DNA of 64,000 bases from Eremothecium cymbalariae DBVPG#7215. Lineage: Eukaryota; Ascomycota; Saccharomycetes; Saccharomycetales; Saccharomycetaceae. Where the stretch lies: positions 1,116,001-1,180,000 of the forward strand of contig NC_016453.1 of the NCBI RefSeq assembly GCF_000235365.1, written 5' to 3'. The notes under the pieces are model-generated. The model was given only the letters and a program-made list of their open reading frames with translations. It ran no database searches and was not told the origin of the DNA. The first letter of the stretch is position 1. Each line of letters begins with the position of its first letter. Shown piece after piece: positions 52,766 to 63,334 of the stretch. The position numbers and the translations under genes are program-made.

Positions 52766-54714
52766 GGAGAGACACATGGACAAGTGTTTGTATAACATGC
52801 ATTACCAGTAGATACGTAGGTAACATCCGCAGACAAATTCTGCATGATAGAAGACTGTTTATGCACAAGAGCGTTATTCACCTCCAGTAACATACTAATA
52901 CAAAGCACAAACACATTTAAACATCATGCAATCCTTTTTTCGTAGCTTGGCAGAAAGTTTAACTCATTGAAGATCGTCGAATTTCTTTTTGGCTATGGTT
53001 TCCGGCCCTAGCTCTTTCTATTACTACTACGATTACTATTGAAAAAGTTGACGAACGAGTCTCTTCAATATTCCCCTAATAAACTGTCTTGCCAGGTTAA
53101 ACTTCAGTTCTATACCTGTAGCTGAAAATTCACTACCACATGTGTAACATCACACATCCGGAACTTCATGGTTAATTCCATGCCATGTAGGAAATTGGCA
53201 AACCACTCCACCTCCCCTTCCCCCCGGAACCTTCTGTGATACCTTTACATACTGAAATTCCATGTAATCCTATCAGTAATCGGAAAAATTTAAACTGCTT
53301 TATTGTATCCTTGCTCGGCCACTACCCCTTCCCTCCTTCATCTCCTAACATGCGAAACCACCTGGAATTAGTTCTACAGGTGACACCTAGTCCACTTGGC
53401 AAAGAGGAAAAAAAAGTCTATTATTATCTCCTGGAATTGGCATTTTTATCGCAGTTCCTATTCCGGGTTCTATTTCTACTTCGAGTTCCATATTAGCTTT
53501 CCTACATTAGCTTTGCCTCGTTAGTATTTTTGGAATAACTAGCCGAAAGATAGCATGCATATCGCATCTAATTCTTGGCTCATACTTGGCTCAGCTCTTC
53601 TTTCATCTCCTCTTCGTATTCCCCCTTCCTTTCTCTCTGATTTTGCTGCATCATAACTGAGTTAATTATAAGCAAGACACACCCGAAGGACGAGCTTCGA
53701 GAAAATGCCAAGCGTCATAATGCAAAAGGGTTAACGTTTTTTGTCTTCGTTTCCCAGGAATTTCTATCCTCGAAGATACGTTTTTCCCTATTAGGTGCTA
53801 AATCCTTAAAAATAAATTAGGTAATTTCCCTCCAGAGGCAAGATGGTCATGACGATGGTCAATATATCTCTACTCCTGGACATGTGGATGTTTCAGAATA
53901 CGGATGCCATTAAAGAATTTATCCTCTATCGTTTGTGAGTTTAATTTGCATAGGGGGGCAAGAAGGTTGAGCAGGAGGAGGGGGCAGGACACTAAACATT
54001 AAGTGAAAGCAAGTCTCCTATACGAGGTTAGGTAAATTAGATACACATAGGAAGGAAATAGTGTATATGTAAAAGTAAAGGGGAAGAAGTGGAGTGGTTT
54101 GGCAAAAGTCTAGGCAAACGCCGAAACATTAAAGAACAAGAGATAACGCAGTATCTTTTTCATTTGATTTAGAGATCTAAATAGATCTGTTGAAAATATT
54201 CAGTAATGCATTCACTTGGTCATCCACGCTTGGTAGCATTACGTTCTCTGCTGATGCTCATTTGATATGGTACTGCCACAGAGAAGGTTGGAACCCGAAG
54301 AGTAAGTTACCTAGCCGGAAGCTTGTTACTTATTACCGGCTTAAGTGCGTTGGTTCATGCACTAGCATTACATAAATTGTACGACAAGGATAGCTTCGTT
54401 GCAATACAGATTATCCGAAGCAATGGTAGATGGCAGCTCCTGAGGGAATGCTGATAGAAGCAGATTGAACGGAATACGTTTTCCACACGGATACCGGAGG
54501 GAAGGAGTTTGTAAAGACAGAGATGCCTCTAAAAACTGTCCTCGAATCATCAATCGTTCGTTACGACTGAGAGAAGAGGTGGAATTTTTTTAGTATTGGC
54601 CAACATTTTAGTTATTAGAGGTTTCTCTCGTGTTTGATGTTCCCTCTTCCTCTTCAGGTAGAGAAGCTAAAAGCATCCAAAAGAGAATAAGCCGTTCTAA
54701 AGTTCCCTTGAGAA
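52766..54714. other. Long gene-free region CPD1/SOL
   Basis: 1.95 kb between two plus-strand genes without a credible ORF; the longest candidates (86 and 61 codons) are low-complexity or random. CCCCT stress-type motifs occur near 53211-53220 and at 53335-53339; the SOL4 paralogue is stress-induced in S. cerevisiae. A purine-rich block lies near 53955-53985. No RNA gene recognised. Confidence 0.45.
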
Positions 54715-55536
54715 ATGGTCAACGTATATCAATATTCTGAGTCCCAGGATTTAGCACATTGGTTGGGTCAGTACATCGTGGACGTCCAGAATGACGTGCT
54801 GAACAAGAAGAACGGGGGTACTGGATCTAGCTTCAATATAGCGGTCAGCGGAGGATCTTTAATAAAAGTGCTCGAGCGGGCGTTGCTCCAGGATGCTGAG
54901 ATAGCGCCACAAGTGCAGTGGTCCAAGTGGAATGTGTATTTCTGTGATGAGAGATTAGTTTCTCTAGAGCACCCTGATTCCAACTTCGGAGCGTTTAAGA
55001 AGTATGTTCTCGAACCGTTGGCCTCTTCTGGAAGTCACATACTCCCTACTGTATACACAATCAATGAGTCGTTACTCGAAAAAGGTACCAAAGAATATAT
55101 AGCCGAAGATTACTCAACCCTACTTCCCGAAGGTGCTATCTTGGATCTGATTCTCCTGGGATGCGGGCCGGATGGACACACCTGCTCACTATTTCCCGGA
55201 AAACAGCATCGCTATTTGCTCGAGGATCGTGACCGCCCAGTGGCATGGTGTAAAAATTCCCCCAAACCCCCAAGTGATCGAATTACGTTTACAATGCCTG
55301 TTCTGGAGAAAGCAACAGCGTTAGCGTTCGTAGCTGAAGGAAGTGCCAAAAGGAATGTGCTGGAGATGATCTTCAAACAGAAAGATTTGACACTACCTTG
55401 CTCTCTAGTCAACCACCATTGCGAGAATAAGGTATCTTGGTTCGTAAACAACGAAGCCCTCGAGGGACTTGGTGTCCCAACAACTACTTATCCCAATAAG
55501 AACTCTAGAGATCATCTTCTGTCTACCCGTATGTAA
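54715..55536 (+). CDS. SOL3: 6-phosphogluconolactonase (Sol3/Sol4)
   Basis: A 273-residue enzyme that hydrolyses 6-phosphogluconolactone in the oxidative pentose phosphate pathway. The family signature is present: FNIAVSGGSLIKVL near residues 40-53, DERLVSLEHPDSNFG near 80-95, and DLILLGCGPDGHTCSLFPG near 144-162. S. cerevisiae Sol3 and Sol4 (249 and 255 aa) are whole-genome duplicates on chromosomes VIII and VII; this is the single equivalent, so the paralogue assignment is nominal. Confidence 0.95.
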   Translation: MVNVYQYSESQDLAHWLGQYIVDVQNDVLNKKNGGTGSSFNIAVSGGSLIKVLERALLQDAEIAPQVQWSKWNVYFCDERLVSLEHPDSNFGAFKKYVLEPLASSGSHILPTVYTINESLLEKGTKEYIAEDYSTLLPEGAILDLILLGCGPDGHTCSLFPGKQHRYLLEDRDRPVAWCKNSPKPPSDRITFTMPVLEKATALAFVAEGSAKRNVLEMIFKQKDLTLPCSLVNHHCENKVSWFVNNEALEGLGVPTTTYPNKNSRDHLLSTRM

Positions 55537-56937
55537 CCTATTGTTTATACGCTTCCGTAATATATGATTTACGCATTATCCGTCATGCGAGCGGTTTTTC
55601 CCCCGAGCGAGCGAAGCTTCCCTACAGAGATTTCTGGGAAGTCTGGTGCCTCAGGAATTAGAAGGAAAGGCCGTCCCTGGTTAAGTGTGAGATACGAAAA
55701 GCTCGAAGTAACTAACGATGTGAGATTGAAAACAAAAAAGGGCTTTATATCCTTCCTTACTTGGAAGCCTGATCGAATGGCTGGTTTTTGTCCAACTACA
55801 CTTCGGTGTCTCTGTTGAGGAGCTGCCTGTTCTTTCGAAGGCATCCTACAGCAGATAAGGAAAAATATTCAAATAAGATATACATGCAGGATTTCCCTGG
55901 CAATATCCCAAAGTTCGTTGCAACAAATTTCTCATTACGTCCATATGCTTCTTTTCCTCCACATCCACGTCCACGTCCACACGAATAAACAATTAGCAGT
56001 ACATAGAACAACCACGACATTCCCTAAAAAATACCTGCATACTCACCTATACACATATATAAACTCACCGCTATTTACGAATACACGCTCCTCCGCATTT
56101 TTACCCTCTTGATTCAGATATTGTCCCGATTCGTCATCTTCAAAACTTCATATTATTCATCCATCTTCCCTCATCCCTCCCCCCCCCCCTCCGCTTCCCT
56201 TCTTTACATTATATTATTCCTCGTGCCGCCACTGAAACACAGCGTCACCTCCGCTAACTCCCTTTTTTCCCTCTTCTCTCGAGCAAACAAATCAAAGTTC
56301 TCTTCTACTCCCTCCATCCATTTTTGTTGCCGCCGTCACTTTTTTACGCCGCCCATAATTCTAACAAGAATACATCCACACCATCCATAACGTACTGTCT
56401 CCAATAGTTAATTGTTTCCACTGGTCACCACAAATAGTGTTTCATACTCGAAGGAACCCTCTGTTCGACTTTTATCGAAAAAGAAAACCCAATTAAAAGA
56501 ACGGAAAACTTAGCCTACTGAAAAAGCCGAACAAAAAAAACGTTTAACATTGTCGTCTGTCCACCACACATACGAACACACAAACAGACACACACACAGA
56601 CAGACCACCTCTAAAACGCATTTCTTTTTCAAAACATTGTAATCATCGTTACTTCATTACCTAACCCTCTCTGCCACTATCATTTTCTTTTACGAAAGTA
56701 CTACGTTGAGTTTTTTTCTTAAAGTTAATTCGGAAAAGATAGGTCGAAATTAATAGTGTAGAATATAAAGATCGGTTTCACGGCTGGAGAAAAGCCACAG
56801 ACGGAAAGAGAGTAGGCTTACCGAAATAAATCTTTGTCTGTCAGAGGGATTTGGTCGAATAACGAACAGCTTTAAAGCTTCTCTTTTTTTCTTTCTCCCT
56901 TTCTGTGGAGATTTTTTTTGGCTTTTAATACTACACA
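55537..56937. promoter_or_regulatory. MGA1 promoter and long leader
   Basis: 1.4 kb upstream of MGA1, pyrimidine-rich, with an 11-C run at 56179-56189 and CA-rich stretches near 56560-56605. No gene seen; small open frames are low-complexity. Confidence 0.5.
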
Positions 56938-58656
56938 ATGCAGCCTAAGACGTTTATACATCAGCTGCATCATATGCTGAATGACAAGAGTTTAGAATCA
57001 TGGATTCGATGGTCGGCAGAAGACGACCATATATTCTGCTTAAAACCATATGACCCTGAGTTCCCTGGTAAGGTGCTCAAGAAGAACTTCAAGCATGGAA
57101 ACGTGTCTAGTTTTGTTAGACAATTGCACATGTATGGGTTTCATAAGCTGCAGACAGGACCTAATGGAATGCACACAACCGTGAACGCTGGTGCGGGAGC
57201 AGGGTTGCCAGCATCGGCAGCGACAGCAGGATCTACTACGTCTATGGATAATGAACCACCTACACATATTATCAAGAGTAATAAAGAGTCCATGGTTTGG
57301 TATTTTACTCATCCCTCAGGGTACTTCTATAAAGATGCATGTCAACCGGATTTGGCTAGAATACAGAGAAAGTCTAATGGTGTTGGGAAGGATGGTAAAC
57401 GAAAAAATGGGCTGTCCCCAGTGTGTGTTTCGATTCTGGATCCAAATGCGAGGGCTAGTACGCCCCCGATCACGGCCACTTCTACATCATCGCAGATCGA
57501 TTCTTTGCATCGATATTCTGTTCCTCCTGCATATGCAGCGGCAGGCGAGGGAGGAGGGGGAGCAGCAGGCGCGACCGACTCTCTACAACCACATCAATCG
57601 ATTCATGAGCCTCGTCCCTCTTACAATGATGTTACGAAACGCCGAAGTGCCTCCTCATTAGACCTGCTAATAAACCATCCCCAGAGCTTGCCCGCGCAGC
57701 AACAAATTTCTGGTGCAGCTCCCGTTTCAACTGCTACGAATATCGTGAGTTCTGACTTGCGTTCACATCTTCAACAGCCACAGCAACAGAACCAACAGAA
57801 CCAACAGAACCAACAGAACCAACAGAACCAACAGAACCAACAGAACCAGCAGAATCAGCAGAACCAGCAGCAGCAACCACGTGTGCACAGACCTGGCTTC
57901 CCCACCTCCACCACTTCCACTGCCCTGGTTCAGCAACATACCCCATCTCACTCACAACCTGCATTGCGACCATCCATATTTACCCTACCGCAGCAGCAGC
58001 AGCAGCAGCAACGATTGAACACCAATACATCCCCAACTGCACAGCCACATATTACCACCGGTGCAGTCACCACCACGGATTACCTGCATTACGAAAGCAA
58101 CCTACAGCTACTGCAGAGATGCATGCTTACCATAGTCGATATTCTACAGATCCCGCCGTCCCAGCAACATACAATTAGTAAGCTACAGCAGAACTTGAAT
58201 CATTTAAAATCTGAAATCCTATCTATGGATCATAAATGGACGAATCTTCGACCACACCATCCTTATTATACGTCATCCACACATTCCTCTCTCAGCAGTG
58301 AAGCCTCCGGACCATTGCATTTTAACCCGATTTCCTCAGGTGCTACTGCCACCAGTTCATCTATACCAGGACAATTAAGCCACGACTCCAGGTTCTCCAG
58401 CTTATCAACCCAGAAGAGTTCCATTTTCAGCAACCCGAGGCTTAGTAACGTGACTTCCTCAACGAGCACCTCAAATGGAAATTTATCCGTAAGCGGAACT
58501 TCGACCCAGTTTGATAGTTACTATCAGCACGAAACTAAAACGCCGGGGCCGATATTCCCCCCGGTTCAACAACAGTCTCAGTACGCATATCCTCCCCCGC
58601 AGCATCATGCACCGCACCACTCACAGTCCCAAGGGTCTACTAACATTTTGCACTGA
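56938..58656 (+). CDS. MGA1: HSF-type transcription factor Mga1
   Basis: A 572-residue protein with an N-terminal heat-shock-factor-type DNA-binding domain (about residues 1-130): FIHQLHHMLNDKSLESWIRW, then KNFKHGNVSSFVRQLHMYGF, the recognition-helix region. The domain is interrupted by an Ala/Gly-rich insert (about 82-100) before VWYFTHPSGYFYKD. The rest is Gln/Ser/Pro-rich. S. cerevisiae Mga1 (456 aa) regulates pseudohyphal growth. The longer length here comes largely from glutamine-rich tracts. Neighbours SOL and RIE1 match YGR248W/YGR250C. Confidence 0.94.
   Translation: MQPKTFIHQLHHMLNDKSLESWIRWSAEDDHIFCLKPYDPEFPGKVLKKNFKHGNVSSFVRQLHMYGFHKLQTGPNGMHTTVNAGAGAGLPASAATAGSTTSMDNEPPTHIIKSNKESMVWYFTHPSGYFYKDACQPDLARIQRKSNGVGKDGKRKNGLSPVCVSILDPNARASTPPITATSTSSQIDSLHRYSVPPAYAAAGEGGGGAAGATDSLQPHQSIHEPRPSYNDVTKRRSASSLDLLINHPQSLPAQQQISGAAPVSTATNIVSSDLRSHLQQPQQQNQQNQQNQQNQQNQQNQQNQQNQQNQQQQPRVHRPGFPTSTTSTALVQQHTPSHSQPALRPSIFTLPQQQQQQQRLNTNTSPTAQPHITTGAVTTTDYLHYESNLQLLQRCMLTIVDILQIPPSQQHTISKLQQNLNHLKSEILSMDHKWTNLRPHHPYYTSSTHSSLSSEASGPLHFNPISSGATATSSSIPGQLSHDSRFSSLSTQKSSIFSNPRLSNVTSSTSTSNGNLSVSGTSTQFDSYYQHETKTPGPIFPPVQQQSQYAYPPPQHHAPHHSQSQGSTNILH
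57778..57879 (+). repeat. Tandem 9-bp repeat encoding QQN in MGA1
   Basis: About ten copies of cagaaccaa-type units (some cagaatcag or cagaaccag) encode repeated QQN and then QQQQP. The unit is three codons long, so copy-number changes keep the frame. A second CAG tract (about 57991-58011) encodes pure Gln. Confidence 0.9.
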
Positions 58657-59693
58657 TGTAGGGATTTTTATTCATACTCACTAATCAGCAACCCACAAAC
58701 CTACTGTCTACCATCTGGGTTGTATTATAATTAAGATGTTGCAAACATTCTGCTTTTCTCGCACTGTTTTTTTAAAGACAAACACCACTGTGTGTTATAT
58801 GAGAGATATATAGATATAAATTATCACTAAGAATAAAATCAAAACAAGAGAATTTGTGACATTAATTTTCATTCGTTCATTTTCATTTCTTTGTTTTCTT
58901 CTCCTGCCTTCCTCCATGAGTTTGGCGAATTAGCGTGCACTTAATTTCTACGTATTCCTCCTGTTCCTCTCTGTATCATAGTCAGCCAGCCAGTCTCATG
59001 TATATTACCTTATCTGTGCGTTATCAGATTACGCACGTCCCATAAGAGATCTTGTATCTAGGGAAAAACTTCTCAGCCTCACCACCTGGACCCAACAGCT
59101 ACTATTAACGAATCTCTCATCCTTTCTTTCGATTCCTGCCTTGCCTATAAGCTGCCTGCCGGGCCCGCATTAGTCATTTCTGAAAAAGTACAAAACCGTG
59201 AGATCCAGTTCCATTTATGACACAGCTATGTATTAAGGTCTTTACGCTCGAGAAACGACATTGTGCATGCCAAGATGTGACGGTCAGTTTGCTGTCGGAA
59301 CAGGGGGTATTTATGTTGGTGAAAAAAGAACTTTAATATTTTATACACTGAGGCTAACTTATTACATCAGGGATAGATAGGACAACATTTTATGCTAGTC
59401 CTGATAGTGCGTCAGTGCTATTTTTGGAGTAAGTACAAGCGGTAATCAATCTTGAATCTAATCAATCTTGAATCATTTGCGTGCGTGTTCTGAGTTGATT
59501 CGATATTTTTGCACTGAAGCAGGAAGTCATCGGAGTAACAGTAACAGTAGTGTTATGTTTTGTACGCAATTTGCATTAAAAATCTTGGTTGATGACAAAT
59601 AATAAAAAACAACGCTCAGCACTGTAGGCTAAAATTAAAAAAGATGAGTGATTGGAGAGAGGGCGCGTAATTCGGGTCAAGGGCGCTGCATTC
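58657..59693. other. Convergent intergenic region MGA1/RIE1
   Basis: 1.0 kb between converging genes, mostly AT-rich, with a perfect 16-bp tandem duplication at 59443-59474. No ORF or RNA gene supported. Confidence 0.55.
59443..59474. repeat. Perfect 16-bp tandem duplication
   Basis: taatcaatcttgaatc occurs at 59443-59458 and again at 59459-59474, head to tail with no mismatch. Confidence 0.95.
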
Positions 59694-62309
59694 TCACTCG
59701 ATTTCAATTACGGTTGAACCTGCCGCTGTAGCGGCTTCGAAGCTTTCATGGACTTTCTTAATGGTTGGTCCAGCCATGCCGGATCTCGGAACGCTGAGTG
59801 GAGGCGGTGGAAGCACCAGAGGGACCATATAGGATGGTTTCTGAGCTGGCCCACCCCAAGAGCCTCTTTGATTAAGTGTGTTAGGTGTAGGGGTGCCTGA
59901 AGAGCCATTTACATGACTTTGCTGTTGCAGCATTGCATTCAAAAACTTCGGATTATAATTTCCCATGAACGAGTCAAAAGCAGACTGCCTTGAGTTGCTA
60001 TGGTTTTGATGGTAAGAAGTATGTGAGAGGCTCCGTCCGGACGAAGGCGGCTGCTGATGAGATCCACCACCATTGGAAGAAGGTGAGTTAGAACTAACAG
60101 ACTTGCCTCTCTTTTGTGCAAAAGAAACGTATAACACATGGTTTCTATCAACTTGAAATCTATCTGTAGCCATCATAGCACGAGAAGCATCAAGCGGATT
60201 TTTAAAGCACACGAAACCATATCCCCTAGAAGTTCCTATCGGCACATCGTCTAGTGATTCTTTATCACCGGAGCCATTTTTGGATCCACCAACGGTGATG
60301 ATCTTCGCACTAATAATTTCCCCGTATTGGGAGTAGAACTCATTCAAATCTCTATCCCTCCAGGATAAAGGAATGTGCTTGATATAAAGATTTGATTCCT
60401 GCTGGTCTCTTGTTGGGATCGGCAATCCTCCGAACGCAGCAGCAGCTGCCGCTGCCGCAGCAGCTGCGTGTGCCCCAGAATGATGGGCGAACTGAGGATG
60501 GGTACTAGCAACAGGGCCTGCAGGCGAATACATTGGAGCACACGAAGGCATGTATAATGAACCTTGACGCGAGCCCGGAGCAGTTAACGATTCTGGTGAG
60601 TAACTTAAAGCAGGAGGTTGGCTCGTAAATATCTGAACATGGGGTGTAGAATCCACTCTGGGTGACCCATCATTACTGGAGCCGGATCTCACGGGTGACC
60701 TGTCTGTCAACAAACCTTCTGAAGCTGTAGGTGAAAGTGAGAAAGCGGTCGCAAATATTGGAAATCCGGGTGGGGGAGCGTGGATAGCAGCGCCAGCAGC
60801 AGTCGCCCCAAATAGTGGTACACTAGACAAACTGGACTGCCTCGATGAAACGGATGCACGGTTGCTTGGAGGACGATAATTGCCGTGGTTATGATAGAGG
60901 GACCTATTTTGAACTGCTTTGTTAACTACCAAACAGTGGTTTAACCAGTTTAGATTGTTCAAAGTTTCAATTGCTTTTAAAGCCATTTCATGCTTTGAAA
61001 ATTTGATGAAACCATATCCCTTTAAGGGTGAATCTTCATTTTGAGAGTCGCAGGTTTCCGCATTTTCCTTAGATGCTGCATGGAAGTAATCGTAATCATC
61101 CTTATATTCAATATTAGTATTCGAATTCCGTTTCGGAAAGTAGTATGAAAGTATTTCCACCGGGTCCAGCAGCTCTTTGAATTTTTTAAATACTTGTTCA
61201 GGTGTAGTTAATGTACCATCTTCATATTCTGTTGGTAAATTACCTACGAAAACACCCCTGAATCTTTCGTCATCATTGTCTTCTTTCAGATGATCAAGGT
61301 GAATACGCTCTCTTTCCTTTCTTTCAACATGATAGTTGATGAACAAAAGAGAACCATTCATTAAATTCCCATTCAGTTCTTTGATGCATCTAGCTGCTTG
61401 AGAACCCAATGGATAGGAGATAAATCCGTATCCCAGAGATTCTCCGGTACCTATATCAACAATAATTTTGAGCGACAATACCGTCCCAAACTTTGAAAAC
61501 AAAGGCAACACATCATCAACGGTCAAGTCCTTTGGAATACCTCGAATATAAAGATTTCCTGGGTGAGTGAGAGCATGTGGATTCTGACTAATGGACCAAG
61601 CTTTTACATGCTTGTTAGACTCAAGAAGTTCCTTAACAGTATTTCTTGTATTAACTAAATCCTGAAACGTCTTGAACTGTGCTTGGACCACTAGATCATA
61701 CAACCATGTATTAGAATCCTTAGCATAAGACTTTGCATACTCCTGAGTCCCAGCTTCAAAAGTATAGGTATCCTCATTCTCTTTTAATATATCTAACCTC
61801 TTCTTATCCGAAAAGTATTCATAATTTTCAATAATAGAAGGATTAATAGGAAGACCTCTATTGTAGAGAATTGCATCATTATGCTTATTCAAGAGTTGCG
61901 ACTTATGGTCATCCATAAGATTCTCCGGGTTAACCCATTTAATCCGCACGGTAAGAAGATTCGTATTCTCTAACTGCTCCAGCTGCGAATTAGGAGTGTT
62001 ACTCTTAGGCCCACAAAATTCTTCCTCTTGATGCCTTCCTAACACACCACCACAGCCTCCTCCTAACCCTGAACTACTCCCATCAGTAACACCTCCATCT
62101 ACTACCCTCCCACCCCTCTTCCTCTTGCTCCCACCTCCATTGTTCAAGTCCTTCTCTTTAACCTCAATAGCGCCCCCATCCAACACCTCCATCCCACTCC
62201 CCCTCAGCTGCTCCTGGTTTTCTCCCTCCTCTAGAACCATAAACATATCTAGTTCTTCAGCTAGTTTGATATCCTCCGCCTTTTTAATACCCATTGCTTC
62301 AACTTGCAT
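59694..62309 (-). CDS. RIE1: RNA-binding protein Rie1 (three RRMs)
   Basis: An 871-residue protein matching S. cerevisiae Rie1 (YGR250C, 781 aa), a putative RNA-binding protein found in stress granules. RRMs begin near residues 250 (GNLYIRGIPKDLTVDD), 349 (GVFVGNLPTEYEDG, with an insert before GYGFIKFSKHEMA) and 637 (SNLYIKHIPLSWRDRD, with an insert before GYGFVCFKN). A poly-Ala stretch lies near 614-626 and a Ser/Gln/Asn-rich segment near the C-terminus. I start at the first ATG (62307-62309); five codons further upstream are open but begin with GTG, and a second ATG lies five codons in. Confidence 0.93.
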   Translation of the reverse strand: MQVEAMGIKKAEDIKLAEELDMFMVLEEGENQEQLRGSGMEVLDGGAIEVKEKDLNNGGGSKRKRGGRVVDGGVTDGSSSGLGGGCGGVLGRHQEEEFCGPKSNTPNSQLEQLENTNLLTVRIKWVNPENLMDDHKSQLLNKHNDAILYNRGLPINPSIIENYEYFSDKKRLDILKENEDTYTFEAGTQEYAKSYAKDSNTWLYDLVVQAQFKTFQDLVNTRNTVKELLESNKHVKAWSISQNPHALTHPGNLYIRGIPKDLTVDDVLPLFSKFGTVLSLKIIVDIGTGESLGYGFISYPLGSQAARCIKELNGNLMNGSLLFINYHVERKERERIHLDHLKEDNDDERFRGVFVGNLPTEYEDGTLTTPEQVFKKFKELLDPVEILSYYFPKRNSNTNIEYKDDYDYFHAASKENAETCDSQNEDSPLKGYGFIKFSKHEMALKAIETLNNLNWLNHCLVVNKAVQNRSLYHNHGNYRPPSNRASVSSRQSSLSSVPLFGATAAGAAIHAPPPGFPIFATAFSLSPTASEGLLTDRSPVRSGSSNDGSPRVDSTPHVQIFTSQPPALSYSPESLTAPGSRQGSLYMPSCAPMYSPAGPVASTHPQFAHHSGAHAAAAAAAAAAAFGGLPIPTRDQQESNLYIKHIPLSWRDRDLNEFYSQYGEIISAKIITVGGSKNGSGDKESLDDVPIGTSRGYGFVCFKNPLDASRAMMATDRFQVDRNHVLYVSFAQKRGKSVSSNSPSSNGGGSHQQPPSSGRSLSHTSYHQNHSNSRQSAFDSFMGNYNPKFLNAMLQQQSHVNGSSGTPTPNTLNQRGSWGGPAQKPSYMVPLVLPPPPLSVPRSGMAGPTIKKVHESFEAATAAGSTVIEIE

Positions 62310-63334
62310 CCACAACCTGCCCACTTTAAAACAGAGCTATATAAAAGGAGCGATCGATGGCTATTTCTAACTTGCTAAGAGTCTGTTCCTCCTGCTTCTA
62401 ATCACCACTCTTATGTGCTAGCTAGATAATAATAGTACTGCCTAACCCTACACCGATGATTGTCGGCAGAAGATTTGGAGTGAAACTACACTTACAGTCC
62501 CCAAGGGGATATATATGTCTCGGGTATTAACCCCCTATAAATGACATGATAATTTTTCACCAAAAATTTCATGTGCTCGAACTAATCAGGAAAGAATGAA
62601 TATACTTAGAACTAATGTATAGCTTATGAATGCTAGAGTGTACTTGGGTATGTAGCGGTGAGCAGTGGCCCACAATGCCGATGCCGGAAGCTTCAGGCCC
62701 ACGGCCTCGTCATGTGTATTTCGGTAGGTTTATGTAGAGGAAGGTGAGGGTTAGTTATGGTTGGATGAATATAGAGGGGGTCAGTGTGGGGGTGTGGATT
62801 GGTAATAGATCGGTAAAAGGCGTAGAGTGCAGTAGTATTATATAGTAAGCATATAATATGGTTCGAGGCAAAAGCACATTTCAAGCGGATTGAACTGTAA
62901 GAGACTACGGAGTTGTTCAGCAATGTGTGCCTGCAGAGGGGAATGAGGAGTAGGAGAGAAGAGAGAGCAGGATTTGGCGAAGCATGCCCGAATGTAACAT
63001 GAATAGGGCAAGTCTGATATTATATGGGTTTCGATGCTTCTTTTGTCGTAGGTGCAGTATTTGCTTAGCGATGCTTTCAGGAAGAGTATGTGGGCGTGTG
63101 TATATGTGTGGGTGAAAGGGCTTTTTAACAGATCCGTGCGTGGAAAGGTGGATTTACTGCTCGGGGAAACGAAAAGCGAAACGATTGCTGTAGTTGGTTT
63201 GGAGTGGTTAGTAATGTCATGTATGCAGCCCGGTTTCTCTGGTTGAGTTCTGTACTAGCCAAGGACAGGCAACGATTATGTGCAACGGAGAGTAAGGCTT
63301 TTTGTGTGGGTTGTAGGGTTGTTTGGGCTATAGG
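62310..63334. promoter_or_regulatory. RIE1 promoter and DNA2 3' region
   Basis: About 1.0 kb upstream of RIE1 and downstream of DNA2, both on the minus strand. GT-rich (plus strand) between 62640 and 63120. No gene seen. Confidence 0.5.
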
